Of a stretch of 64,000 nt of DNA, positions 50,921-61,024 are shown piece by piece (the first letter of the stretch is position 1; each line of letters opens with the position of its first letter). Position numbers and translations under genes: made by a program. This stretch comes from Streptomyces sp. ADI96-02 (GTDB lineage: Bacteria > Actinomycetota > Actinomycetes > Streptomycetales > Streptomycetaceae): assembly GCF_003846185.1 (NCBI RefSeq), contig NZ_ML123034.1, forward strand, positions 5,036,939 through 5,100,938, read 5' to 3'. Under the pieces are notes generated by a model that saw only the letters and a list, made by a program, of their open reading frames with translations, did not search any database and was not told the origin of the DNA.

Positions 50921-53900
50921 CTACCGCCCCTCCTCCACCAGCCCCGTCTGCACCAGCGGGTTTCCCCGGCGCCGCGTCACGAAGATGCCGCGTCCCGCCG
51001 GCATCGGGCGCGGCCGTACGTTGCCGAGGATGTCGCCCTCCACCGGGTCGCCCGACAGCAGGACGCCCTGCGCGCCCAGCTCCGTCATCCGCTGCAGGAA
51101 CGGCTCGTACAGGGCGCGGCTCGCGCCCGCGGTGTTGCGGGCGAGGATGAACCTGACGCCCACGTCCCGGGCGAACGGCAGCAGTTCGGTCAGCGACGAC
51201 AGCGGGTTGCCGCTCGACGTGGAGACCAGGTCGAAATCGTCGATGATCACGTACACCGTCGGGCCGCGCCACCAGCTGCGGTCGCGCAGCTCCTGCGCCG
51301 TGACGTCCGGGGAGGGCGTGCGGCGCTTCATCAGGTCGTGCAGCGCGACCATGTGGTGGTCCATGTTGTTGGACATCGGGATGTACTCCGCCAGGTGCGA
51401 GGGCGGGGTCACGTCCAGCAGCGAACGCCGGTTGTCGATGACGAACAGCTTGCAGGAGTCGCCGTCGTAGCGCTCGGTCAGCTGCTTGATGATCAGGCGC
51501 AGCAGATTGGACTTGCCGGACTCGCTCTCGCCGAACACCAGGAAGAACGGGTCGTGCTCGAAGTCGACGAAGACCGGCGCGAGGTTGTTCTCGTCGATCG
51601 CGAAGGCGATGCCGCGCTCCGGGACGGCGTGGCCCGGAGGCAGTTCGCCCGCGGGCAGTGAACGCGGCAGCAGGCGCACCTTGGGCGCGGGCGCCGCCGC
51701 CCAGTGGCGGGCGACCTCCTGGTTCATCGCGGCGGTCGCCTCCGACAGGTCGCTGTCGGAGTTGATGCCGTCGATGCGCGGCACCGCGGCCATGAAGTGC
51801 AGCTTCTCCGGCGTCAGACCGCGGCCCGGCACACCGGCGGGGACGTTCGCCGCCACCTTGCGGTCCAGTTCGGAGTCCATGACGTCGCCGAGCCGCAGCT
51901 CCAGACGGTTCATGAGGTGGTCCTTCAGACTGGCCCTGACCTCCATGGACCGCGACGCGGTCACGATCAGGTGGATGCCGTAGCCGAGCCCCCGCGCCGC
52001 GATGTCCACCGCGGCCGTCTCCAGGCCCTCGTAGTCCGCGCGGAAGTTGCCCCAGCCGTCGATGACCAGGAAGACGTCGCCCCACGGCTGGTCCGCCACC
52101 GAGATCTCCCCGCGCTCCCGCATCCGGCGGAAGGTGGCGATGGAGTCGATGCCCGCGCTGCGGAAGTACTCCTCGCGCCGCGTCAGGATGCCGTGCACCT
52201 CGGCGACCGTCCGGCGCACCTTTTCGGGGTCGAGCCGCGACGCGATCCCGCCGACGTGCGGCAGGCCCGCGATGGACGACATGCCACCGCCGCCGAAGTC
52301 GAGCCCGTAGAACTGCACCTCCGCCGGCGTGTGGGTGAGCGCGAATCCCGCGATCAGTGTGCGCAGCAGGGTGGACTTGCCGGACTGCGGCCCGCCGGTG
52401 ATCTGCATGTGGCCGGCCGCACCGGAGAAGTCCCGGTACAGGGTGTCGCGCCGCTGCTCGAACGGCTTGTCGATCACACCGAGCGGCGCGACGAGGCGGC
52501 CCGCGCCCTCGAACCCGGGCTGCGTCAGCCCGCGCCCCTGGACGGGCGAGAGGCCGGGCAGCAGTTCGTCCAGCGACGGCGGGTTGTCCAGCGGCGGCAG
52601 CCACACCTGGTGGGCGGACGCGCCGCGGCCCTCCAGCCGTCGCACGATCACGTCGAGCACCGTGTCCGCCAGCGCGTCGTCGTCCGCGCCGCGCTGCTCC
52701 GGCACCCCCGCACCGGGCTGCGGCGCGGGCTGCACGTAGTGCACCGGCACCGGCGCCGCCGTGAACGGCACCGGCCTGCGGTCCACCGGCAGCGGAGCAC
52801 CCGGAGCCGCCGCCTGCCGGCCGCCCGAGCGGTACACCCCGGAGACGTACGCGGCCTTGAACCGCACCATCTCCTCCGTACCGAACTTCAGCAGGCCGGA
52901 ACCGGGCACGTTGGGCAGGTGGTAGGCGTCCGGAACGCCGATCGCCGCCCGGGACTCCGCCGCGGAGAACGTCCGCAGACCGATGCGGTACGACAGGTAC
53001 GTCTCCAGACCGCGCAGCCGGCCCTCCTCCAGCCGCTGCGAGGCCAGCAGCAGATGCACGCCCAGCGACCGGCCGATACGCCCGATCTGCACGAACATGT
53101 CGATGAAGTCGGGCTTGGCGGTGAGGAGTTCGCTGAACTCGTCGATCACCAGGACCAGCGAGGGGATCGGCTGAAGCGGCGCACCCGCGGCGCGCGCCTT
53201 CTCGTAGTCGTGGATGTTGGCGTAGTTGCCCGCGTCGCGCAGCATCTCCTGGCGGCGGTTGAGCTCACCGCGGATGGAGTCGCCCATCCGGTCGACCAGC
53301 GTCAGGTCGTCCGCCAGGTTGGTGATCACCGCGGCGACGTGCGGCATCTGCGCCATACCGGCGAAGGTCGCGCCGCCCTTGAAGTCCGCCAGGACGAAGT
53401 TGAGCGTCTCCGAGGTGTGCGTGACCGCGAGACCGAGCACCAGCGTGCGCAGCAGCTCCGACTTCCCGGAACCGGTCGCGCCCACGCACAGCCCGTGCGG
53501 CCCCATGCCCTCCTGCGCCGCCTCCTTCAGGTCGAGCATCACCGGCGCGCCGTCCTCGCCGACGCCGATCGGCACCCGCAGCCGCTCGGCCTGGGACCGG
53601 GGACGCCAGGTCCGTGCCACCTCGACCGAGGCGGCGTCGCCCAGATTGAGCAGATCGGTGAACTCCAGGTTCGCCAGCAGCGGTTCGTCGTCGTCCCCGC
53701 CCGTGGCCACGCTCAGCGGCGCCAACTGCCGGGCCAGCGCCTCCGCCGCCTCGTGACTCAGCAGGTCGGGCACCCCGTCGTAGACCAGGCCCTGCCCCGA
53801 CTCCAGCTGGAGGGCCGTCGGCTGCACCACGACGGACAGGCCGCCGCGCGCCCCGCGGACCTCGCCCGGCACGACCTCGATGACCGTCACGCCCTGAAGG

Positions 53901-54898
53901 CCCTCGGCCGAGGCCAGCACCGACATCGGCGGCACCGACTCGCCGTCCAGCACGACGACGACGTGCGGCTGCTCCAGCAGGGGCGCGCCGCCCGGCTGGA
54001 AGCGCGGGCGGCCCTCCAGCCGGTCCGCCAGCAGCTCCTCCAGCGCAGCCGAGCCCGTCGTGATCAGGCGGCGGCTGCCCGCGCCGTCGACGGAGTCGGC
54101 GGACTGCGCGTGCGGCAGCCACTTCGCCCACTCCCACTGCGGGGCCGCGGCGGGCCCGGCCGCCACCGCGATCACCAGGTCCTCGGGGGAGTGCAGCGAC
54201 GCCAGCCCCGCGACCATCGCCCGCGTCGCGGCGCGCGCGGAATCCGCGTGGCCGCTGACCGTCAGGTGGTAGAACGCCCGCAGCGACACCGCCATGGGCA
54301 GTCCGTCCAGCGTCGAGTGCGTCGTCAGGAACTGCTGCATCGCCCCGGCGGTCAGCGGCTCCAGCTCGTCGACCGGAGCCGTCTCGGGGGCGACCAGCGA
54401 GGTGGCCAGCTCCTGGCTGCCCAGGCCGATGCGCACCTGCGCGAAGTCCGCGTCACCGACCCGCCGCTCCCACACCCGGCTCCCCTCGGCGACCAGTGCC
54501 CACAGCTGCTCCGGGGACGGATGCAGATAGAACTGCGCGTCGCGCTGCGCGCGGGCCGTCTTCAGGACGGTCCGCCGGGTCTGCGTCAGGTACTTGAGGT
54601 AGTCGCGGCGCATGTCCGCCAGCTGGCCCTGCGTGCCCCGCCGGTAGCGCACCAGCATCGCGATCGCCATCGCCACCGTGGACGCGATCATGATCATGCC
54701 CATGATCCGCATGATCGGGTTCGGCGTCATGAAGAAGAAGACGACCGAACCGCCCATCCCCAGCATCGGCAGGAGCTGCATCAGCGCGCCCTCCTGCTGA
54801 CCGCGGGGCAGCTCCGGCGGAGGTTGCAACTGCACCTGCTCGACCGGCACTTCGGAGGGGAGAACCCGCGGTGGGCGCTTGACGACGATCTGGCTCAC
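50921..54898 (-). CDS. eccC: Type VII secretion ATPase EccC (single chain, three FtsK/SpoIIIE domains)
   Basis: A 1325-residue motor of the ESX system. Two N-terminal helices lie near residues 40-85 (LPMLGMGGSVVFFFM, then IASTVAMAIAMLV). Three ATPase domains follow, with Walker A GATGSGKSE (about 476), GGPQSGKST (about 836) and GESESGKSN (about 1123). Walker B is canonical only in the first (LVLVIDEFSELL); the others read FLVIDGWG and VIIDDFDLV. The last domain binds the substrate signal in known EccC. The start is GTG 54898. It is encoded opposite to its substrate genes and divergent from eccD. The EccCa and EccCb parts are fused here. Confidence 0.95.
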   Translation of the reverse strand: MSQIVVKRPPRVLPSEVPVEQVQLQPPPELPRGQQEGALMQLLPMLGMGGSVVFFFMTPNPIMRIMGMIMIASTVAMAIAMLVRYRRGTQGQLADMRRDYLKYLTQTRRTVLKTARAQRDAQFYLHPSPEQLWALVAEGSRVWERRVGDADFAQVRIGLGSQELATSLVAPETAPVDELEPLTAGAMQQFLTTHSTLDGLPMAVSLRAFYHLTVSGHADSARAATRAMVAGLASLHSPEDLVIAVAAGPAAAPQWEWAKWLPHAQSADSVDGAGSRRLITTGSAALEELLADRLEGRPRFQPGGAPLLEQPHVVVVLDGESVPPMSVLASAEGLQGVTVIEVVPGEVRGARGGLSVVVQPTALQLESGQGLVYDGVPDLLSHEAAEALARQLAPLSVATGGDDDEPLLANLEFTDLLNLGDAASVEVARTWRPRSQAERLRVPIGVGEDGAPVMLDLKEAAQEGMGPHGLCVGATGSGKSELLRTLVLGLAVTHTSETLNFVLADFKGGATFAGMAQMPHVAAVITNLADDLTLVDRMGDSIRGELNRRQEMLRDAGNYANIHDYEKARAAGAPLQPIPSLVLVIDEFSELLTAKPDFIDMFVQIGRIGRSLGVHLLLASQRLEEGRLRGLETYLSYRIGLRTFSAAESRAAIGVPDAYHLPNVPGSGLLKFGTEEMVRFKAAYVSGVYRSGGRQAAAPGAPLPVDRRPVPFTAAPVPVHYVQPAPQPGAGVPEQRGADDDALADTVLDVIVRRLEGRGASAHQVWLPPLDNPPSLDELLPGLSPVQGRGLTQPGFEGAGRLVAPLGVIDKPFEQRRDTLYRDFSGAAGHMQITGGPQSGKSTLLRTLIAGFALTHTPAEVQFYGLDFGGGGMSSIAGLPHVGGIASRLDPEKVRRTVAEVHGILTRREEYFRSAGIDSIATFRRMRERGEISVADQPWGDVFLVIDGWGNFRADYEGLETAAVDIAARGLGYGIHLIVTASRSMEVRASLKDHLMNRLELRLGDVMDSELDRKVAANVPAGVPGRGLTPEKLHFMAAVPRIDGINSDSDLSEATAAMNQEVARHWAAAPAPKVRLLPRSLPAGELPPGHAVPERGIAFAIDENNLAPVFVDFEHDPFFLVFGESESGKSNLLRLIIKQLTERYDGDSCKLFVIDNRRSLLDVTPPSHLAEYIPMSNNMDHHMVALHDLMKRRTPSPDVTAQELRDRSWWRGPTVYVIIDDFDLVSTSSGNPLSSLTELLPFARDVGVRFILARNTAGASRALYEPFLQRMTELGAQGVLLSGDPVEGDILGNVRPRPMPAGRGIFVTRRRGNPLVQTGLVEEGR

Positions 54899-55127
54899 AG
54901 CTCACCAATTCCCTTGCCGGACGGAAGTGTTCCTATCGGCGCCCCCGTGGCGACGGGCTCCATCCGCGGGAGGATCCTACTGGCGTGACGGCGACCCCAT
55001 GGCGGTAGGGTGTCGCGACGCGTGTACGCATCCGCTAACTACCGCAAGAAGACGGTCATTCGGGACGCGAGGCGAAATCCGCGGCCCCGGGGTGCGATTC
55101 CAGGACAGTCAAGAGGGGGAGCATCAG
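54899..55127. other. Divergent spacer between eccC and eccD
   Basis: 229 bp that should hold promoters for both T7SS arms. A plus-strand TAGGGT (55006-55011) could be a -10 for eccD, with a poor -35 (GTGACG at 54985-54990, only 15 bp away). A minus-strand TAGGAA is visible in front of eccC. The eccD ribosome site GAGGGGGAG is at 55113-55121. No clear operator symmetry is seen. Confidence 0.35.
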
Positions 55128-56636
55128 GTGACAACGACGGCCCGAACGGCGGCCACCGGAGCGGGCAGGCCGAGTCACGGAACGGCGTCCGGCAACGGCA
55201 CCGGATTCTGCCGGGTCACCGTCGTCGCGCCCGACGGCCGCGTCGACGTGGCGCTGCCCGAGGACATCCCGGTCGCCGATCTCTATCCCGAGATCCTCCG
55301 CCTGTCCGGACAGAGCCCCGACCGGGGCGCCCCGGTCGGCTACCACCTGGTGCGCCGCGACGGCACCGTCCTGGACAGCGCCCGCACCCTGGCCGGCCAC
55401 CGCATCCTCGACGGCGAACTCCTCTCCCTGCGCCCGTTCGCCGAATCGCTGCCTCCGGCCGTCTTCGACGACGTCTCCGACGCGGTCGCCTCCGCGGTCG
55501 CCAAGGACCGCACCCTGTGGGGCGACGCCCTCATGCGCGGCGCCGGCCTCTTCGGCGGTTCCGTCCTGCTGGTCCTGCTCGGCTTCGTGCTCTGGACCGC
55601 CGACCCCCGCCGCGACATGCACGGCCTGCCCGGCGTCCTCGCGGCGGTCGCCGCCCTCCTCCTGCTCGCCGTCGCCTGCGTACGCGCCCGGGTCTACGAC
55701 GACCGGGGCTCCGCGATCGCCCTGGGAGCCGGAGCGATGGCCAACGCCGCCGTCGCCGGCTCCGGACTGCTCTCCCTCGGCGCCGGCCAGGGCGTCGGAC
55801 GGCTCCAGTTCCTGCTCGCCTGCGCCGCCGTCCTCGTGGTGGCCGTCATCCTGATGATCGCCTCGCCCGGCGGCGACGGACCCTTCGTCGCGTTCGTCTT
55901 CGCGAGCGCCACCGGCCTCCTGGTCACCTTCATCGCGATCCTGGCCGGGATGGAGCCGACCGAGACCGCCGCCGTCTGCGCGCCCTTCGCCGTCGGCGTC
56001 CTGGCCTTCCTGCCCGGACTCTCCACCCGCTTCGCCCGCCTCCCCATCGGCTTCGAACCGCCGCGCACCACCGTCGGCGACTACGGCGTCTCCGAATCCG
56101 CGCCGCAGGGCCCCGTCGACGCCGTACGCCTCGCCGCCCAGGCCCGCCGCGGCCACGAACTGCTCCTCGGCCTGGTCGGCGGCTGCGCGCTCGTGGCCGT
56201 GGGCGCCGCCGCGGTCCTCGGCTTCTCCGACGGCGTCTGGGGCCGGCTCCTCGCGCTCGCCACCGGCGTCGCCATGCTGATGCGCGCCCACCTCTTCCGC
56301 TACACCGCGCAGGTCGGCTGCACCCTGGCCGCCGGGCTCGGCGCCCTCGTGCTGCTGGGCCTCGGCCTGTCCCTCAACCAGCCGCTCGACCTGGTGCGCG
56401 ACGCGCTGCGGGGCGACACCGCCGCGCTGGACATCCGTACGGTATGGCTCACCGCCGCCGTCGCGGGCGTCGCGGCCCTGATCACGGCCATCGGCCTGAT
56501 CGTCCCGCGCAAGGGCGTCACCCCCTTCTGGGGGCGCTTCCTGGAGATCGCCGAGGCCGCCGTCCTGCTCACCCTGCTGCCCCTCTGCCTGGCCGTCTTC
56601 GACGTCTACCGTGCGATCCGCGCCCTGACGAGCTGA
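55128..56636 (+). CDS. eccD: Type VII secretion protein EccD
   Basis: A 502-residue polytopic core protein of the ESX channel. The N-terminal ubiquitin-like domain covers roughly residues 25-105 (CRVTVVAPDGRVDVALPEDI). About eleven membrane helices follow (for example SVLLVLLGFVLW and AVAALLLLAVACV). The GTG at 55128 is chosen because GAGGGGGAG lies seven bases upstream; the frame is open to 54879. It ends the T7SS locus, 209 bp before rpsO. Confidence 0.94.
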   Translation: MTTTARTAATGAGRPSHGTASGNGTGFCRVTVVAPDGRVDVALPEDIPVADLYPEILRLSGQSPDRGAPVGYHLVRRDGTVLDSARTLAGHRILDGELLSLRPFAESLPPAVFDDVSDAVASAVAKDRTLWGDALMRGAGLFGGSVLLVLLGFVLWTADPRRDMHGLPGVLAAVAALLLLAVACVRARVYDDRGSAIALGAGAMANAAVAGSGLLSLGAGQGVGRLQFLLACAAVLVVAVILMIASPGGDGPFVAFVFASATGLLVTFIAILAGMEPTETAAVCAPFAVGVLAFLPGLSTRFARLPIGFEPPRTTVGDYGVSESAPQGPVDAVRLAAQARRGHELLLGLVGGCALVAVGAAAVLGFSDGVWGRLLALATGVAMLMRAHLFRYTAQVGCTLAAGLGALVLLGLGLSLNQPLDLVRDALRGDTAALDIRTVWLTAAVAGVAALITAIGLIVPRKGVTPFWGRFLEIAEAAVLLTLLPLCLAVFDVYRAIRALTS

Positions 56637-56845
56637 GGAGGACCGCGCCCCCTCCCCGGCGGGGCCGCCGCCCGTACGGGGGCGACCCGAACGGCTGGTA
56701 CTCTGACTGGTGGCCGTTTGTGTACGCCTCTCCGGATCATCCTGGGGACTGCGCTCATCGGACCTTCGCCTCCGAGTCACGGAAGCTCTCCTGAGATCAA
56801 GACCAGGGGCACTCGTGGGCGCTTCGAACACCAAGAGGAGTACGC

Positions 56846-57136
56846 GTGCCGCTCGACGCCGCTACGAAGAAGCAGATCATGTCCGAGTTCGCCCAGAAGG
56901 AGGGTGACACCGGATCCCCCGAGGTCCAGGTCGCCATGCTCTCCCGCCGGATCTCGGACCTGACGGAGCACCTCAAGACGCACAAGCACGACCACCACTC
57001 CCGTCGTGGTCTGCTGATCCTGGTCGGCCAGCGTCGCCGCCTCCTGCAGTACCTGGCCAAGAAGGACATCCAGCGCTTCCGTGCGCTGGTCGACCGCCTC
57101 GGCATCCGCCGCGGTGCGGCCGGCGGCGCCAAGTAA
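56846..57136 (+). CDS. rpsO: 30S ribosomal protein S15
   Basis: A 96-residue ribosomal protein that binds 16S rRNA with S6 and S18. Nearly the whole sequence fits the family (FAQKEGDTGSPEVQVAMLS, then HHSRRGLLILVGQRRRLL). The start is GTG 56846 behind AAGAGGAG. rpsO-pnp is a conserved pair. The hairpin between them follows at 57149. Confidence 0.97.
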   Translation: MPLDAATKKQIMSEFAQKEGDTGSPEVQVAMLSRRISDLTEHLKTHKHDHHSRRGLLILVGQRRRLLQYLAKKDIQRFRALVDRLGIRRGAAGGAK

Positions 57137-57148
57137 GGACGCTGTGGA

Positions 57149-57188
57149 AAAGGGAGCGGTTCCCGCGTTTCAGGGGACCGCTCCCTTT
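57149..57188 (+). terminator. rpsO-pnp intergenic hairpin (terminator / probable RNase III site)
   Basis: AAAGGGAGCGGTTCCC (57149-57164) pairs with GGGGACCGCTCCCTTT (57173-57188), 16 pairs with one G-T, around an 8-nt loop. In Streptomyces the rpsO-pnp spacer hairpin is known as an RNase III target, and this one fits that position. Confidence 0.85.
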
Positions 57189-57417
57189 GCCGTACGTGCA
57201 CGACCGGTGCCAAGCTCAGTAACCTGGGCGTAGGACAACCGAACACCGAACACCCGGAGAGGCGCGGCGACGCCCCCGCCGGTCCTCGGTAGTGGCCCCC
57301 GGGACAACGCCCGGGAGCTTCGATCGAAGACCGGCCCGCATCCAGCCCGCGTTTCTCCGTACGTCCTCCGCCATACGGGCAGGAAGACGAAAGACGACGA
57401 GTATGGAGAAATCACTA

Positions 57418-59631
57418 GTGGAGAACGAGACCCACTACGCCGAGGCCGTTATCGACAACGGAACCTTCGGCACCCGCACCATCCGCTTCGAGACGGGCCG
57501 CCTGGCCAAGCAGGCCGCCGGCTCCGCCGTCGCGTACCTGGACGACGACACCATGGTGCTGTCGGCCACCACCGCCTCCAAGCGGCCCAAGGACAACCTC
57601 GACTTCTTCCCGCTCACGGTGGACGTCGAGGAGCGGCAGTACGCGGCCGGCAAGATCCCCGGCTCCTTCTTCCGCCGCGAGGGCCGGCCCTCCGAGGACG
57701 CGATCCTCACCTGCCGCCTGATCGACCGGCCGCTGCGCCCCTCCTTCAAGAAGGGCCTGCGCAACGAGATCCAGATCGTCGAGACGATCATGGCGCTCAA
57801 CCCCGACCACCTGTACGACGTGGTCGCGATCAACGCCGCCTCCTGCTCCACCATCCTGGCGGGCCTGCCCTTCTCCGGCCCGATCGGCGCCACCCGCGTC
57901 GCCCTGATCAAGGGCCAGTGGGTCGCGTTCCCGACGCACACCGAGCTGGAGGACGCCGTCTTCGACATGGTCGTCGCCGGCCGCGTCCTGGAGGACGGCG
58001 ACGTCGCGATCATGATGGTCGAGGCCGAGGCCACCGAGAAGACCATCCAGCTCGTCAAGGACGGCGCCGAGGCTCCCACCGAGGAGATCGTCGCCGCCGG
58101 TCTGGACGCCGCGAAGCCCTTCATCAAGGCGCTCTGCAAGGCCCAGTCCGACCTGGCCTCCAAGGCCGCCAAGCCGGTCGGCGAGTTCCCGGTCTTCCTG
58201 GACTACCAGGACGACGTCTTCGAGGCGCTCTCCCAGGCCGTCACCTCCGAGCTGACGCAGGCGCTCACCATCGCGGGCAAGCAGGACCGCGAGACCGAGC
58301 TGGACCGCGTCAAGGAGATCGCCGCCGAGAAGCTCCTCCCGGCCTTCGAGGGCCGCGAGAAGGAGATCTCCGCCGCGTACCGCGCGCTGACCAAGAAGCT
58401 GGTCCGCGAGCGCGTCATCAAGGACAAGGTCCGCATCGACGGCCGCGGCGTCACGGACATCCGTACGCTCGCCGCCGAGGTCGAGGCCATCCCGCGCGTG
58501 CACGGCTCGGCGCTGTTCGAGCGTGGCGAGACGCAGATCCTGGGCGTCACCACCCTCAACATGCTCCGGATGGAGCAGCAGCTGGACACCCTCTCCCCGG
58601 TGACCCGCAAGCGCTACATGCACAACTACAACTTCCCGCCGTACTCCGTCGGCGAGACCGGCCGCGTGGGCTCGCCCAAGCGCCGCGAGATCGGCCACGG
58701 AGCGCTCGCCGAGCGCGCCATCGTGCCGGTCCTGCCGTCCCGCGAGGAGTTCCCCTACGCGATCCGCCAGGTCTCCGAGGCGCTGGGCTCCAACGGCTCG
58801 ACGTCCATGGGCTCGGTCTGCGCCTCCACCATGTCCCTGCTGAACGCCGGTGTGCCGCTCAAGGCCGCCGTCGCCGGCATCGCCATGGGCCTGATCTCGC
58901 AGGAGATCGACGGCAAGACGCACTACGTCGCCCTCACCGACATCCTCGGTGCGGAGGACGCCTTCGGCGACATGGACTTCAAGGTCGCCGGCACCAAGCA
59001 GTTCGTGACCGCGCTCCAGCTCGACACCAAGCTCGACGGCATCCCCGCCTCGGTCCTGGCCGCCGCGCTGAAGCAGGCCCGTGACGCGCGTCTGCACATC
59101 CTGGACGTCATGAACGAGGCCATCGACGTCCCGGACGAGATGTCCCCGAACGCCCCGCGGATCATCACCGTCAAGATCCCGGTGGACAAGATCGGTGAGG
59201 TCATCGGCCCCAAGGGCAAGATGATCAACCAGATCCAGGAGGACACCGGCGCCGACATCACGATCGAGGACGACGGCACGATCTACATCGGCGCGCAGCA
59301 GGGCTCGCAGGCCGAGGCCGCCCGCGCCACGATCAACGCCATCGCCAACCCGACCATGCCGGAGGTCGGCGAGCGCTACCTGGGCACGGTCGTCAAGACC
59401 ACCACCTTCGGTGCGTTCGTCTCGCTCATGCCGGGCAAGGACGGCCTGCTGCACATCTCGCAGATCCGCAAGCTCGCCGGTGGCAAGCGCGTGGAGAACG
59501 TCGAGGACGTGCTCGGCGTCGGCGCCAAGGTCCAGGTCGAGATCGCCGAGATCGACTCGCGCGGCAAGCTCTCCCTCATCCCGGTCATCGAGGGTGAAGA
59601 GGACGAGAAGAAGGACGACACCGACAAGTGA
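57418..59631 (+). CDS. pnp: Polynucleotide phosphorylase
   Basis: A 737-residue 3'-5' exoribonuclease that also adds 3' tails in Streptomyces. It has two RNase PH domains (FFRREGRPSEDAILTCRLID in the first; SVGETGRVGSPKRREIGHG in the second), a KH domain (KIGEVIGPKGKMINQIQ) and an S1 domain (TTFGAFVSLMPGKDGLLHIS), with an acidic tail. The start is GTG 57418, because GGAG (57405-57408) is nine bases upstream and the known Streptomyces N-terminus is M-ENETHYAEA. ATG 57403 would add five residues. The stop overlaps the M16 protease start. Confidence 0.96.
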   Translation: MENETHYAEAVIDNGTFGTRTIRFETGRLAKQAAGSAVAYLDDDTMVLSATTASKRPKDNLDFFPLTVDVEERQYAAGKIPGSFFRREGRPSEDAILTCRLIDRPLRPSFKKGLRNEIQIVETIMALNPDHLYDVVAINAASCSTILAGLPFSGPIGATRVALIKGQWVAFPTHTELEDAVFDMVVAGRVLEDGDVAIMMVEAEATEKTIQLVKDGAEAPTEEIVAAGLDAAKPFIKALCKAQSDLASKAAKPVGEFPVFLDYQDDVFEALSQAVTSELTQALTIAGKQDRETELDRVKEIAAEKLLPAFEGREKEISAAYRALTKKLVRERVIKDKVRIDGRGVTDIRTLAAEVEAIPRVHGSALFERGETQILGVTTLNMLRMEQQLDTLSPVTRKRYMHNYNFPPYSVGETGRVGSPKRREIGHGALAERAIVPVLPSREEFPYAIRQVSEALGSNGSTSMGSVCASTMSLLNAGVPLKAAVAGIAMGLISQEIDGKTHYVALTDILGAEDAFGDMDFKVAGTKQFVTALQLDTKLDGIPASVLAAALKQARDARLHILDVMNEAIDVPDEMSPNAPRIITVKIPVDKIGEVIGPKGKMINQIQEDTGADITIEDDGTIYIGAQQGSQAEAARATINAIANPTMPEVGERYLGTVVKTTTFGAFVSLMPGKDGLLHISQIRKLAGGKRVENVEDVLGVGAKVQVEIAEIDSRGKLSLIPVIEGEEDEKKDDTDK

Positions 59632-61007
59632 CGTCCCGTAGTTCCGTGACGACGGCCCGCGCCTCCACCAAGGCGCGGGCCGTCGCCCGTACCCAAACGC
59701 TTCTCCAGGGCACCGGCGGCGTCGGCACCGTCCGCCGCACCGTCCTCCCCGGCGGTCTGCGGATCGTTACCGAGACCCTGCCCTCCGTCCGGTCCGCCAC
59801 CTTCGGCATCTGGGCCAACGTCGGCTCACGCGACGAGACGCCCTCGCTGAACGGCGCGACCCACTATCTCGAACACCTCCTCTTCAAGGGCACCGCCCAG
59901 CGCACCGCCCTCGACATCTCCTCCGCGATCGACGCGGTCGGCGGCGAGATGAACGCCTTCACGGCGAAGGAGTACACCTGCTACTACGCGCGGGTCCTGG
60001 ACACCGACCTGCCGCTGGCCATCGACGTGGTCTGCGACATGCTGACCGGCTCACTGATCGCCGCCGAGGACGTCGACGCCGAGCGCGGCGTCATCCTCGA
60101 AGAGATCGCGATGACCGAGGACGACCCGGGCGACTGCGTGCACGACCTGTTCGCGCACACCATGCTCGGCGACACCCCGCTCGGCCGCCCGGTCCTCGGC
60201 ACCGTCGACACGATCAACGCGCTCGACCGGGGGCAGATCGCCCGCTTCTACAAGAAGCACTACGACCCCACGCGCCTGGTCGTCGCCGCCGCGGGCAACG
60301 TGGACCACGCCACGGTCGTCCGCCAGGTCCGCCGGGCCTTCGAGCGCGCCGGGGCCCTCTCCCGCGAGGACGCCGTCCCCACGACGCCCCGCGAGGGATC
60401 ACGCACCCTGCGCACCGCGGGCCGGGTCGAGGTGCTCAACCGCAAGACCGAGCAGGCCCACGTCGTCCTCGGCATGCCCGGCCTCGCCCGCGCCGACGAG
60501 CGCCGCTGGGCGCTGGGCGTCCTCAACACCGCGCTCGGCGGCGGCATGAGCTCGCGCCTCTTCCAGGAGGTCCGGGAGAAGCGCGGCCTGGCCTACAGCG
60601 TGTACTCGTACACCTCCGGCTTCGCCGACTGCGGCCTCTTCGGGGTGTACGCGGGCTGCCGGCCCGGCCAGGTCCACGACGTGCTGAAGATCTGCCGCGA
60701 CGAACTCGACCGCGTCGCGAGCGACGGACTCGACGACGACGAGATCGCCCGCGCCATCGGCCAGCTCTCCGGCTCCACCGTCCTCGGCCTGGAGGACACC
60801 GGAGCCCTGATGAACCGTATCGGCAAGAGCGAGCTGTGCTGGGGCGAGCAGATGTCGGTCGACGACATGCTCACCCGGATCGCCGAGGTCACCCCCGACG
60901 ACGTACGGGAGGTGGCGGGAGCCCTGCTCACCCGGCGCCCCTCGCTCTCCGTCATCGGTCCGCTCAAGGACAAGCAGGCCGACCGCCTGCACCAAGCGGT
61001 CTCCTAA
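59628..61007 (+). CDS. M16 family zinc metallopeptidase
   Basis: A 459-residue pitrilysin/processing-peptidase-like protease. The inverted zinc motif is HYLEH, in ATHYLEHLLFKGT (about residues 82-86), with the downstream Glu in ERGVILEEIAM. The second half has the R/Y block GGGMSSRLFQEVREKRGLAYSVYS of the family. There is no signal peptide, so it is probably cytoplasmic. The GTG start overlaps the pnp stop (GTGA at 59628-59631). dapB follows 17 bp later. Confidence 0.93.
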   Translation: MTSRSSVTTARASTKARAVARTQTLLQGTGGVGTVRRTVLPGGLRIVTETLPSVRSATFGIWANVGSRDETPSLNGATHYLEHLLFKGTAQRTALDISSAIDAVGGEMNAFTAKEYTCYYARVLDTDLPLAIDVVCDMLTGSLIAAEDVDAERGVILEEIAMTEDDPGDCVHDLFAHTMLGDTPLGRPVLGTVDTINALDRGQIARFYKKHYDPTRLVVAAAGNVDHATVVRQVRRAFERAGALSREDAVPTTPREGSRTLRTAGRVEVLNRKTEQAHVVLGMPGLARADERRWALGVLNTALGGGMSSRLFQEVREKRGLAYSVYSYTSGFADCGLFGVYAGCRPGQVHDVLKICRDELDRVASDGLDDDEIARAIGQLSGSTVLGLEDTGALMNRIGKSELCWGEQMSVDDMLTRIAEVTPDDVREVAGALLTRRPSLSVIGPLKDKQADRLHQAVS

Positions 61008-61024
61008 CCCTAAGGAAGCAAGCA

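Noticed and set aside
51704..54988. 1094-residue plus-strand frame opposite eccC
   Set aside because: Runs of Arg/His/Gln are the complement of EccC codons; EccC has three clear ATPase motifs.
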